From Candidatus Parachristensenella avicola (GTDB taxonomy: Bacteria; Bacillota; Clostridia; Christensenellales; UMGS416), in assembly GCA_904420205.1 (NCBI GenBank), contig CAJFUN010000026.1:1-50892 (forward strand): a stretch of DNA of 50,892 nucleotides, read 5' to 3'. How positions within the stretch are numbered: the first letter of the stretch is position 1; each line of letters begins with the position of its first letter. Of the stretch, positions 34,371 through 42,601 are shown piece by piece. The notes under the pieces were generated by a model. The model was not told the origin of the DNA and did not search any database. It saw nothing but the letters and a program-made list of their open reading frames with translations. Position numbers and translations under genes: made by a program.

Positions 34371-34401
34371 GAAGGATGCTGCAATCTCTGCAGCATCCTT
34401 C
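34371..34401 (+). terminator. Terminator of the secreted Cys-rich gene
   Basis: A 13-bp perfect stem (34371-34383 with 34389-34401), 5-nt loop, AT-rich tail. Confidence 0.8.
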
Positions 34402-34501
34402 ATTATAATTATCTTTATCCAATATCTGTTCGATCCTTTTCTTGCATGCGATTCTGTGATATGCTAGGTTCAAATCATACAAAGCGCATAGGAGGGGGAG
34501 C

Positions 34502-35410
34502 ATGCAGATTGACCGGCTGTTTGAGATGACCTATCTGCTAATTGCCAGGGGATCGGTAACAGCGGCGGAGCTAGCCGAGCGCTTTGAGGTATCGCCCCGT
34601 ACGATTTACCGGGATGTGGACGTGCTATCCCGGGCGGGTATCCCTGTCTACGCGGCGAAGGGAAAGGGCGGGGGGATCCGGCTGCTGCCGGAGTTTATGC
34701 TTTCCCGTTCGCTTTTTTCGCGTCAGGAGCAAGATCAGATGATCGCCGGGCTGGAGAGCCTGCGAGCGACTGACGCCGCGCAGACCGGCCCTATCTTGGA
34801 CAAACTGGCCGCGCTCTTCGGCAATGCCAGGGAGCCCTGGTTGGAGGTGGATTTTTCCCCTTGGGGCAGCGGGCCTCAGGAAAAAAAGCTCTTTGCCATG
34901 CTGCGAGAGGCGATCATCACCCGGCAAGTGGTCGCTTTCGATTACTATAATACCTGCGGACAGACAGGACGCCGTCAGGTAGAGCCGGTAAAGTTGATCT
35001 TCAAAGGACGAGGGTGGTATCTCTGGGCCTTCTGCCGGCAGAAGAAGGATTACCGCCTTTTTAAGCTGGGGCGTATACGCCTTGCACAGGCCACGGGAGA
35101 GCGTTTTGAGCGGCCTGCACCGGCGCGGCAGGCGGTGGAGCCGGGAAAACCGATTCCCATGCTTCGGATGACCCTGCAGGTTGCCCCCTCCCGGGCATAC
35201 CGCGTCTACGATGAATTTCCGGCCGAACAGGTGGAGACGCAGCCGGACGGCAGCTGTGTGGTGCGGGCGATCCTTCCCGACGATGAATGGACCCAGGGTT
35301 ATCTGCTTTCCTTTGGCGAGCATGTTAAGATCCTGGAGCCGCAGGAGCATAAGCGGCGCATGGCGGCGCTGCTAAAGCGCATGAGCAGCATGTATAGCGA
35401 GGAAGCGTGA
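34502..35410 (+). CDS. YafY-like transcriptional regulator (HTH + WYL)
   Basis: A 302-residue regulator. The N-terminal DeoR/HTH_11-type winged helix (LLIARGSVTAAELAERFEV, then SPRTIYRDVDVLSRAGIPVY, about 11-51) is followed by a WYL domain (about 140-225). The ligand-binding signature GRGWYLWAFCRQKKDYRLFKLGRI and a C-terminal WCX extension follow. WYL proteins sense nucleic acids or nucleotides and control stress or phage responses as well as metabolism. It starts with ATG behind GGAGGGGG. The NamZ-like gene follows after 49 nt, probably in the same operon and possibly its target. Confidence 0.92.
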   Translation: MQIDRLFEMTYLLIARGSVTAAELAERFEVSPRTIYRDVDVLSRAGIPVYAAKGKGGGIRLLPEFMLSRSLFSRQEQDQMIAGLESLRATDAAQTGPILDKLAALFGNAREPWLEVDFSPWGSGPQEKKLFAMLREAIITRQVVAFDYYNTCGQTGRRQVEPVKLIFKGRGWYLWAFCRQKKDYRLFKLGRIRLAQATGERFERPAPARQAVEPGKPIPMLRMTLQVAPSRAYRVYDEFPAEQVETQPDGSCVVRAILPDDEWTQGYLLSFGEHVKILEPQEHKRRMAALLKRMSSMYSEEA

Positions 35411-35459
35411 AGGGAGCATCTTGAATTCCGCAGGGAATCGAATAAGAGAGGAGAAACGA

Positions 35460-36647
35460 ATGAAAGCGAAGGTTTGGAACGGGCTGGATCGCCTGGATGT
35501 GCTGGATCGCCTGCTGAAGGGACGGCGGGTGGGGCTTGTGACCGGTGGATCGGCGATTAACCGGCAGCATGAGCTGGCGGTCGATGTGCTGAGTTCGCGT
35601 TATCAGGTCACCGCGCTGTTTAACACCATCTATGGGATTCGAGGCGAGTTTGTTTACGGCGAGCGGGTGGAGCGCTATGTGGATGGGCCGACAGGCCTGC
35701 CCGTATTCAGCATCTTCAACCGGGAACGTACCGCCCCCACCGCTGAGATGATGGCTCCGGTGGATGTCATGGTGTTCGACATCAAGGAGGCCGGTGTTCG
35801 GTACTATGAATACCTATACTGCCTGGCGAACCTGATGAAGGCCTGCGCCGCCTGCGGAAAGCCCCTGGTGGTGCTAGACCGGATAGATCCCATCGGCGGC
35901 GTTAAGGTGGAGGGGACAGTCTGCCCTGCAGGCATGCACACCATGGTGGGCGATTATGAGTTGGCTACCCGTACGGCCATGACCATTGGGGAGTTTGCAC
36001 GGTATGTTCAAGGCGAATTCGCAGTGCCGGTGGATCTGACGGTGGTGCCGGTGAAAGGATGGCGGCGTAGCCAGTATATGGATGAGACGGACCTGCCCTG
36101 GGTGCTGCCTTCGCCCAGTTTGCCACACGTGGAAGCCAATTTGCTCTATACGGGGATGTGCATCTTTGAAGGCGTCGCGACGGTGAACGAGGGACGGGGC
36201 ACTTCAAAACCCTTTGAGTTGGTGGGTGCTCCGTGGATGAACGCAGACGAGGTGGTGCGCCGGATGCGTAAGCGTGATCTGGAGGGTGTCTCTTTTAGCC
36301 GCGTCTATTACATCCCCAGCGCCTCCAAGCACCGGGGCGAGGTGGTGAACGGCGTGCAGATTCATGTGCTGGATCGGGATTCCATTGAGCCTTTCCGCGT
36401 GGCGGTCAGCTTACTGGATGAGATTCGTACGCTGCATGAGGATAAGATCGTATGGGCGGACTGCAGCGCTGGTCACGACGTGAAGGCGGAAGCGAGCATA
36501 CCCTTTGAACGGTATACGGATAAGCTGCTGGGCGACGTTCGGTATACGGCGGGCGAGCTGGATGGAGAGGGGCTGATCGCGGCTCATGCCCAGGCTAGAG
36601 CGCGCTATATCCAGCGTAAAGCGCCTTATGAATTATATGAATCGTGA
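35460..36647 (+). CDS. DUF1343 / NamZ-like protein with altered active-site motif
   Basis: A 395-residue member of the DUF1343 (GH171) family, whose Bacillus member NamZ is an exo-beta-N-acetylmuramidase releasing MurNAc from peptidoglycan fragments. Family blocks are clear: RRVGLVTGGSAIN, GIRGEFVYGERVERYVDGPTG, DVMVFDIKEAGVRYYEYLY, VVLDRIDPIGG and VEGTVCPAG. However, the usual PEHG box before the RG dipeptide reads TIYG here (LFNTIYGIRG), removing the conserved Glu-His thought to serve catalysis. There is no signal peptide, so it is cytoplasmic as predicted. It may bind or act differently. The start at 35460 has GAGAGGAG. It is followed by a strong bidirectional terminator. Confidence 0.85.
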   Translation: MKAKVWNGLDRLDVLDRLLKGRRVGLVTGGSAINRQHELAVDVLSSRYQVTALFNTIYGIRGEFVYGERVERYVDGPTGLPVFSIFNRERTAPTAEMMAPVDVMVFDIKEAGVRYYEYLYCLANLMKACAACGKPLVVLDRIDPIGGVKVEGTVCPAGMHTMVGDYELATRTAMTIGEFARYVQGEFAVPVDLTVVPVKGWRRSQYMDETDLPWVLPSPSLPHVEANLLYTGMCIFEGVATVNEGRGTSKPFELVGAPWMNADEVVRRMRKRDLEGVSFSRVYYIPSASKHRGEVVNGVQIHVLDRDSIEPFRVAVSLLDEIRTLHEDKIVWADCSAGHDVKAEASIPFERYTDKLLGDVRYTAGELDGEGLIAAHAQARARYIQRKAPYELYES

Positions 36648-36655
36648 ATAAGGAT

Positions 36656-36701
36656 CAAAAAACCAGCCGCCGCGCATTTATGCGCGGCGGCTGGTTTTTT
36701 G
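36656..36701. terminator. Strong bidirectional terminator
   Basis: A 21-bp perfect stem (36656-36676 with 36681-36701), 4-nt loop, with A6 before and T6 at the end of the pairing. It serves the plus-strand NamZ-like gene and possibly the minus-strand flippase gene. Confidence 0.9.
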
Positions 36702-36751
36702 ATTCGATGAGTTGGATTATCGGCAAGCCCGCGACAGTCGCTTAGGTCAAT

Positions 36752-38206
36752 TTAGCGGATACGCCGGCTTTGCGCCAGATGCTTGGGCTGGCGGCGGTTG
36801 GCGCGATTCAGCAGCCGCATGGCCGTATCCCACAGCCCTTTAAAGTTCAGCGCAATCATGCCTAGACACAGCAGGCTTTCATATACGATCCAGAAATTGG
36901 GAGAATAAATCAGGATGAGGCTTTGCGCCAGGAGAATTACCGTATTGAGCAGTAAGCGCGGAGTATCCCATTGGATGGGGATATACTTATGCGCGTTAAC
37001 GGCGCGCAGCAGGAACACGAGCGCATAGCTGATAAAGGTGGCGAAGGTGGCGCCATTGACGCCATAGATGGGGATGAGCGTGAAATTGAGCACGATGTTG
37101 ACGAGCGCGCCGCACATGGTGGTCAGCAGCAGGTGCACGCTCTTTTTTTCTACCATGTAAATGCTGCCGCTGAAACTGACCAGGCAGGAAAATGAGGTGG
37201 CCATGATAAGGAAAGGTACATATTCCCATGAAGGATAAAACTTGGAGGAGACCATGATATAGGTGATGAACTTGGTAAACAAAATGAGCCCGGAAGCCGC
37301 TACAAAGATCAGCGATTGATAGCTGGAAAAGACCTTGCTAAAAAAACGGGCCCGTGAACGGGAGCGTCCTTCAGAGATGGCCGACATCTGCCAGGCATCG
37401 ATAAAGATACCGGATACCAGCGTAATCATGGTAGGGATCTTATAGCTGGTGGCCAGTAAACCGTTCGCCGACTCGCCCAGCATCGCGGTGACGATAAAGC
37501 GGTCGGATACGTTGATAATCCACCAGAACACGGTGGTGGGAATCATAGGAATACAGTAGCGCAGCATGGGAGAAAGCTGGCTCCAGCGAAGCTTGTCCAA
37601 CCGGATAAAACGGTAAAGCCGGGCGGTGAGGAACAAAAACAGGCTGGACAGCGCGTCAGCGCAGACCACGGCCAGCATATATCCGGTGATGCCCCACTTG
37701 AATACCACAAGGAACAGTACGTTAAAGAAAATGGTATACGCTGTGCTGAGTACGCCGTCAATGGCAAAAAGCCGGACCCGCTCCTGGGAACGGACAAAGC
37801 TTGCAAACAGCGAGCGGGTGGTGGAGAGCAGGACGAAAAGATAGATAAGGCCGATATTATCGGTAATCGCTGCGGAGCCGGCCAGCGACAGCGCCCAGCG
37901 CAGCAGCGGATACGCCACCAGGAACACCGCATACCCCGAGGCAAGGGTGGCAAGGCCACCGGTAAACACTTCCCGGCTGTCTGAAGATTTATCTAAGCCA
38001 AAGCGAATAATGGCGTTGTTTATACCCAGGGAGACCAGCGGCAGCAGCAAGTTGCCCGTCTGCATCAGCAAATCGACCACGCCGTAGTCGGACTCGGTGA
38101 GCACTCGGGTATAGAGGGGCATCAATAAAAAAACCAGCAGCTTGGAGCTGAAGGTACCGATTGCAAAAATTACGGTATTGGATACAAGCTTTTTGTATTT
38201 ATCCAA
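36752..38206 (-). CDS. Polysaccharide flippase (Wzx/MurJ-like MOP superfamily)
   Basis: A 484-residue membrane protein with about 14 transmembrane helices. The N-terminus (NTVIFAIGTFSSKLLVFLLM, then PLYTRVLTESDYGVVDLL) is diagnostic of Wzx/RfbX oligosaccharide flippases. The C-terminus carries a basic cytoplasmic tail. It should move undecaprenyl-linked glycan units to the outer face for cell-surface or exopolysaccharide assembly. The start is TTG at 38206, set by AAAGGAGG 8 nt upstream. No glycosyltransferases flank it, so its glycan pathway is elsewhere. It is divergent from the ger operon. Confidence 0.92.
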   Translation of the reverse strand: MDKYKKLVSNTVIFAIGTFSSKLLVFLLMPLYTRVLTESDYGVVDLLMQTGNLLLPLVSLGINNAIIRFGLDKSSDSREVFTGGLATLASGYAVFLVAYPLLRWALSLAGSAAITDNIGLIYLFVLLSTTRSLFASFVRSQERVRLFAIDGVLSTAYTIFFNVLFLVVFKWGITGYMLAVVCADALSSLFLFLTARLYRFIRLDKLRWSQLSPMLRYCIPMIPTTVFWWIINVSDRFIVTAMLGESANGLLATSYKIPTMITLVSGIFIDAWQMSAISEGRSRSRARFFSKVFSSYQSLIFVAASGLILFTKFITYIMVSSKFYPSWEYVPFLIMATSFSCLVSFSGSIYMVEKKSVHLLLTTMCGALVNIVLNFTLIPIYGVNGATFATFISYALVFLLRAVNAHKYIPIQWDTPRLLLNTVILLAQSLILIYSPNFWIVYESLLCLGMIALNFKGLWDTAMRLLNRANRRQPKHLAQSRRIR

Positions 38207-38342
38207 GCGGTTGCCTCCTTTGTGGTAAACGAATCTTTCTTATTATAATGCCAAACGCGCAAAAAAGCCATGCTTGGCTGGAAAAATGGAAGGATGGCGC
38301 TGAAACATCGGGAAAAATAGCCGTATGCTACCGGCTAAGCAA

Positions 38343-38375
38343 CTGAAAGGCCGGTATAATTTGCCGGCCTTTCAG
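38343..38375. promoter_or_regulatory. Perfect 12-bp hairpin between flippase and ger operon
   Basis: CTGAAAGGCCGG (38343-38354) and CCGGCCTTTCAG (38364-38375) flank a 9-nt loop that contains TATAAT. It is either a terminator-like element or an operator/promoter structure 39 nt before gerA. No sigma-G consensus promoter could be fixed. Confidence 0.45.
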
Positions 38376-38413
38376 ACAGAGTAAAGAAAGATGAAATTGG
38401 AGGGGGCGTTTCC

Positions 38414-39967
38414 ATGCTCAAATGGCTCGGAAAGCTATGGAAAACAAAAAAACGGAGGGACAACCGGCGGCCGCAGGCCCGCTGGAAAGCCGTGTTTGAC
38501 GATGAACACCAAAACCGGCCGATCTATCAGGGATTGGGCGCATATCAGCGGAACCTGGATTTCTTCCAGAATGCTTGCGGCTCCAGTCACGACATGATTT
38601 TCCGGCGCATCCGGGCTGGAAAAGACGAAGTAACCCTGATCTATGTGGACGGCCTTAACAACAAGCAGCTCTTGGAGCAGGACGTAGTCGCCCCGCTGAT
38701 CGAGTTTTCCGGCGAGACACTGAAATTGGACAGCGTATTGACGGCCGCGGAAATCAAAAGCTGCGACGATCTGAAGCAGGGACTGGAGCAACTGCTCAAC
38801 GGAGAGGTGCTGGCGGTTTGCGATCGGCCGCCCTGGCTGTGGGTGCTGGGTATGCGTATGCCGCCGACCCGCAGCGTGGGTGAAACGCAGCGCGATGGAT
38901 CGGTGTTCGGCCCTCGGGAAACCTTTGTAGAGTCCATACGGATCAACACGGCGCTGCTGCGCCGAAGGGTGCGGGATCCGAACCTAGTGATGGAGATGAT
39001 CCCCATTGGCCGCAGATCCCATACCGGTACCGTACTATGCTATATCCGCGGCCTGGCTGATCCGACCATCGTGGAAAGCATTATTGAGCGGATCAAGGCG
39101 GTGGATATTGACCTGCTGAACGATACGGGGCAGCTGGAACAATACATGCAGAGCGATATCCTGACGCCTTTCCCGCAGATGGAATATACCGAGCGGCCCG
39201 ATGCGACGGCGCGCGCCCTGTGCAATGGGCGAGTAGCCATCCTCTGCGATGGGAGCCCGAACGCTTTGCTGGCGCCTGTAACCTTTGCCCAAATGATGAT
39301 TACGCCCGACGATCGCTATAAATCATGGGGCGTTTCCACGCTGGAACGGATCGTGCGCTGGGTGGCACTCGCCATCGCCTGTATGGCGCCCTCGCTGTAC
39401 GTGGCGATCGTCTCCTTCCATCCGGGCGTTATGCCAGCGCGGCTGGAACTTGTTTCTGCCGCCAACCGGATCAATATTCCTTTTACAGCGGCCATGGAGG
39501 TGTTCCTGTTGGAATTTGCCATCGAGCTGCTGCGGGAGGCCAGCATCCGAATGCCCAAAAGCATCTCGCAAACGCTGGGCATTGTGGGCGGCATCATCAT
39601 CGGCGACGCCGCTATCAAGGCGGGGTTGGTCAATCCGCTGTTGGTGGTCGTGGTAGGGGTTACGGCCATATGCTCCTTTGCGCTGCCAAGCTATTCGCTG
39701 GCCAGCGCCATCCGCGTTGTGAAAATTTTCATTCTGCTGTCCACCTGCGTGTTGGGATTACTGGGTTTTTCGCTGTCCCTGATGACTGTGCTGGCCCATA
39801 TGTGCATGCTAAGCTCCTTTGATGTGGATTATATGCAGCCGATGAGCCCGGGAATGGGCGCGGAAAGCCGAAAGGTGATTTGGCAGATGCCGCTGGCATG
39901 GAACCAAAGGCGTCCGGCGGCCTACCGGCCGATGGACCCAATCCAGCAAAAGGAGGATAAGCCATGA
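38414..39967 (+). CDS. gerA: Spore germinant receptor A subunit
   Basis: GerAA/GerKA-family subunit of an inner-spore-membrane germinant receptor, 517 residues. A large hydrophilic N-terminal region (about 30-300) carries family blocks VTLIYVDGLNN, GPRETFVESIRINTALLRRR and GRRSHTGTVLCYI. About five transmembrane helices follow, including the conserved segment TAAMEVFLLEFAIELLREAS. Receptors of this class assemble into nutrient-gated ion channels. The operon order A-B-C is standard. The start follows TTGGAGGGGG. Expression in the forespore is expected from family knowledge rather than from a promoter I can point to. Confidence 0.95.
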   Translation: MLKWLGKLWKTKKRRDNRRPQARWKAVFDDEHQNRPIYQGLGAYQRNLDFFQNACGSSHDMIFRRIRAGKDEVTLIYVDGLNNKQLLEQDVVAPLIEFSGETLKLDSVLTAAEIKSCDDLKQGLEQLLNGEVLAVCDRPPWLWVLGMRMPPTRSVGETQRDGSVFGPRETFVESIRINTALLRRRVRDPNLVMEMIPIGRRSHTGTVLCYIRGLADPTIVESIIERIKAVDIDLLNDTGQLEQYMQSDILTPFPQMEYTERPDATARALCNGRVAILCDGSPNALLAPVTFAQMMITPDDRYKSWGVSTLERIVRWVALAIACMAPSLYVAIVSFHPGVMPARLELVSAANRINIPFTAAMEVFLLEFAIELLREASIRMPKSISQTLGIVGGIIIGDAAIKAGLVNPLLVVVVGVTAICSFALPSYSLASAIRVVKIFILLSTCVLGLLGFSLSLMTVLAHMCMLSSFDVDYMQPMSPGMGAESRKVIWQMPLAWNQRRPAAYRPMDPIQQKEDKP

Positions 39968-41100
39968 ACGCGCAGCTGGGCCAAGATATGAAAGCCCATG
40001 TAGCCCCTGCCAAACTCCATCGGCTCAGAACGTGGCAGGTATTTGTGCTGGTGATGGTGGCCATGCTTTTTGGCACTGTATACCAGAGCCCAATAGATCT
40101 GCCAGTAGCTACGCACAACCGCCTTGCGGCGCTGGGTATTACGGTCCCAATTGCCCTGGCAGAAGTGGGGCTGATGCTCTACATTATGGATATCTGCGGC
40201 CACCAGTCGCTCCCGGAGCTGCTGCCCGCGGTGACACCACGATGGATGGCTGCCGCGATTTTACTACTGTATGCGGTGGTTCACATCTGCTATACCGCTA
40301 TGGCCGTACGCTATCAATCCGAGGGGATCGCCGCCTTTATGCTGGAGACAACGCCTTCCGACGTGATCGGCATTGCGCTGCTTTTGACGGCTACTTTCCT
40401 GCTGCAGCGGGGCATAAGGCAGCTTGCAAGGGTCAGCGAGCTGCTGTTTTGGATAATCCTGATCCCGCTTGTCGCCGTATTCCTGACAGCAGCGGGCCAG
40501 ATGGATAAGGGAGAGCTTCGTACGCTTCTGACGGTGGATCCGGCCGGGCTGTTCCATGAACTCATGCAGACTATTCCGCTGGTATTCAGCCTGAATTATA
40601 TCTTCTTCTTTTATGGCGCCAGCAAGCCTGAGAAAAAAAGCCGCGGAGCCATATGGGGCGGCGTAGCCGCGTCATTGAGCTTTCTGATAGCCTTCCTTCT
40701 GATCCTTGTGGGGACGTTCTCCTTGGCTGGTATAGCGCGGATCTATCATCCCATGGGTGAACTCGTGCGGGTGATCAACGCTTCGCCTTATAGCCTATTT
40801 GAGCGGCTGGATCTGTTCTTCCTGGCAACCCGCACCATGCTGGTCACGTTGAATCTCGCCATGGGGCTATATGCAGCGTGCCGTGCCGTAGCGGGAGCCC
40901 TTGGCCTAGGAGATATCCGGGGGTTGCTGCCGGCCATACTGGCGCTGACCTTTCTTATTGCCAGCCTTACGCAGCAGATTCAGGTGCTAATCTGGGTGCG
41001 GCGCATTTCCGTATACCTGCAGTGGGCCCTATTTGCAGGGGTTGTGCCGCTTCTGGCGTTGTGGGTGCGGATTATGCAACAAAGGGGGCGGATGCTATGA
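39964..41100 (+). CDS. gerB: Spore germinant receptor B subunit
   Basis: GerAB-type subunit of the amino-acid/polyamine transporter (APC-like) fold with 378 residues and about ten transmembrane helices. It is believed to hold the nutrient-binding site. It starts with an ATGA overlap of the A-subunit stop and is preceded by AAGGAGG inside that gene. Characteristic segments are WQVFVLVMVAMLFGTVYQSP in TM1 and LNYIFFFYGASKPEKKSR. Which nutrient is sensed cannot be inferred from sequence alone. Confidence 0.94.
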   Translation: MNAQLGQDMKAHVAPAKLHRLRTWQVFVLVMVAMLFGTVYQSPIDLPVATHNRLAALGITVPIALAEVGLMLYIMDICGHQSLPELLPAVTPRWMAAAILLLYAVVHICYTAMAVRYQSEGIAAFMLETTPSDVIGIALLLTATFLLQRGIRQLARVSELLFWIILIPLVAVFLTAAGQMDKGELRTLLTVDPAGLFHELMQTIPLVFSLNYIFFFYGASKPEKKSRGAIWGGVAASLSFLIAFLLILVGTFSLAGIARIYHPMGELVRVINASPYSLFERLDLFFLATRTMLVTLNLAMGLYAACRAVAGALGLGDIRGLLPAILALTFLIASLTQQIQVLIWVRRISVYLQWALFAGVVPLLALWVRIMQQRGRML

Positions 41101-42335
41101 AGCGGCTTAAGCGGCTGCTGGCGTTTTGCCAGATAGCGGCACTGTGCCTGTGCCTGTCCGGCTGCTGGGATATGGTTGAGATTAACGACCGGCTGTGCAT
41201 CCGGGGCGTGGGGATCGATGTGGGCGAGCAGGAAGGGATGATCAGCGTGACCTTCCAGATGCTGCTGCCCTATGAAACCAGCGATATTCAGGGTACGCCG
41301 ATGTATCAAAACCTGACCATCGAGGCGGCGACCGTCAGTGAAGCGGTGGATCTTTTGGCCACCGATGTGGAGCAAAAGCCGCATTTTGAGCATCTCTCGG
41401 CCATTGTTTTGGGCGAAGAGACGGCGAAACGGGCGGCCGTCCATGTGCTGGATTATTTTTATCGCGTACCCCAAGTGCGGCGCAACTGCGAAATCGTAGC
41501 GGTTAACGGACTGGCCCAAGACCTGATCGCCAGCTCTGTTATGGACGGGGGCGTAGGAGAATATATCGAAAACATGATTAAGACCCACAATAATCGGGGC
41601 CACTTTTCCAAACAGCCGTCAGCGATGTCGCGGATCTTCGTGAAAGACGCCAATGACGAGGCCTTTTATCTGCCGATGCTGGATTATCAAAACCTTGAGA
41701 ACACGCAGCAGGACGGCCAAGAGAGCCAGCCGGCACAGCAGGGGAGCGATGGAGCGGCCTCGTCAGGTGGGGAAAGCCAAGGGGAGGGGAAAAGCGCCGA
41801 CGCTGAAAGCCTAAAAATGGCGGGCGCACTCCTCTTTGATGAAAGGCGCTTTGTAGGCACGCTGAATACGGCCCAGCTGGATCTCTTGCACCTATTGCAG
41901 GATCAGCAAAAGGGCATGGTTCTGACCTTAAGCGAGGCGGCGGGGATCCATGCGCGCTTTTCCTTCCGGGTGGATGAATCCGAGGTGGCAATTCAGTGTC
42001 AGGTAGAGGAAGATCACTTTGTATTTCCCATCCAAGTGCAAGTACAGTGCCTGTTGATTGAGGCGTGGGACGGCACAGGACGGGAGCTGAGCACCGAAGA
42101 ATTCTATACCGGGGCGGAGCAATCGCTGGAGGTTTACCTGACCGGCCAGCTGCAGGCGCTTATTCAGCAGACCCAAAGGTTGGGCGCCGATGTGATTGGT
42201 TTCAGCCGGTTGGCGCGGCAAACCCATTACCAGTGGTATCAGAACCAGGGGCGGCCATGGCGCACCGCCTTCCGGGCTGCCGAGTTTCCGCTGACAGTGG
42301 ATGTGACGCTGAAAAGGGGAGGTCATGTGCAGTGA
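41097..42335 (+). CDS. gerC: Spore germinant receptor C subunit (lipoprotein)
   Basis: GerAC-family lipoprotein, 412 residues. The signal peptide ends in lipobox LCLSGC followed by the family signature WDMVEINDR. Further blocks are GVGIDVGEQEGMISVTFQML and FEHLSAIVLGEE. A Gln/Ser/Gly-rich low-complexity loop lies near residues 200-240 (QQDGQESQPAQQGSDGAASS), longer than usual. It sits on the outer face of the inner spore membrane. The ATG at 41097 overlaps the B-subunit stop codon. An upstream extension of the frame to 40878 lies inside gerB and is not real. Its stop overlaps the GTG of a tiny fourth gene. Confidence 0.95.
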   Translation: MKRLKRLLAFCQIAALCLCLSGCWDMVEINDRLCIRGVGIDVGEQEGMISVTFQMLLPYETSDIQGTPMYQNLTIEAATVSEAVDLLATDVEQKPHFEHLSAIVLGEETAKRAAVHVLDYFYRVPQVRRNCEIVAVNGLAQDLIASSVMDGGVGEYIENMIKTHNNRGHFSKQPSAMSRIFVKDANDEAFYLPMLDYQNLENTQQDGQESQPAQQGSDGAASSGGESQGEGKSADAESLKMAGALLFDERRFVGTLNTAQLDLLHLLQDQQKGMVLTLSEAAGIHARFSFRVDESEVAIQCQVEEDHFVFPIQVQVQCLLIEAWDGTGRELSTEEFYTGAEQSLEVYLTGQLQALIQQTQRLGADVIGFSRLARQTHYQWYQNQGRPWRTAFRAAEFPLTVDVTLKRGGHVQ

Positions 42336-42514
42336 GAATCTACTTAAGCTTTCCAGGGTTTTTGCTGTTCCTGGCCGCTGGGATAATGGAAATCCTTTGG
42401 ATTGCCCCTACCCTGATGAGCGAACATCCCAGGGAAAGCCGCCTGGCACGAAACGCAGGGATCGTCATCCTGATTGCGGGGGTTGGACTTTATATCGCCG
42501 GACGGCTTCTTTAA
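42332..42514 (+). CDS. 60-residue two-helix membrane protein, candidate germinant-receptor D subunit
   Basis: GTG start overlapping the gerC stop (GTGA), with GGGGAGGT 9 nt upstream. The product (starting RIYLSFPGFLLFLAAG) has two hydrophobic helices, about 4-24 and 42-59, joined by a charged loop with HPRESRLARN. Small two-helix D subunits that modulate germination are known in some Bacillus ger operons. Position, size and topology match, but I cannot confirm sequence homology. It is the last gene before the operon terminator. A competing 76-codon frame at 42325 has a poor site and no membrane character. Confidence 0.65.
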   Translation: MRIYLSFPGFLLFLAAGIMEILWIAPTLMSEHPRESRLARNAGIVILIAGVGLYIAGRLL

Positions 42515-42554
42515 TTAGGCGAAGCGTCAGGAATATGATCCACCCTGCAATATA

Positions 42555-42589
42555 AAAAACATCCCTTTCATTGGGAAAGGGATGTTTTT
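42555..42589 (+). terminator. ger operon terminator
   Basis: A 15-bp perfect stem (42555-42569 with 42575-42589), 5-nt loop, ending in T5. A5 on the other side lets it serve the minus-strand DUF368 operon as well. Confidence 0.88.
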
Positions 42590-42601
42590 GCCTGTAGCGG
42601 A

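Noticed and set aside
40878..41096. N-terminal extension of gerC
   Set aside because: It overlaps gerB and would hide the lipoprotein signal peptide. The ATG at 41097 has the classical ATGA overlap.
42065..42331. Longer version of the small ger-operon protein
   Set aside because: The extra 89 codons lie inside gerC in another frame. The GTG at 42332 with its own ribosome site gives a sensible two-helix protein.
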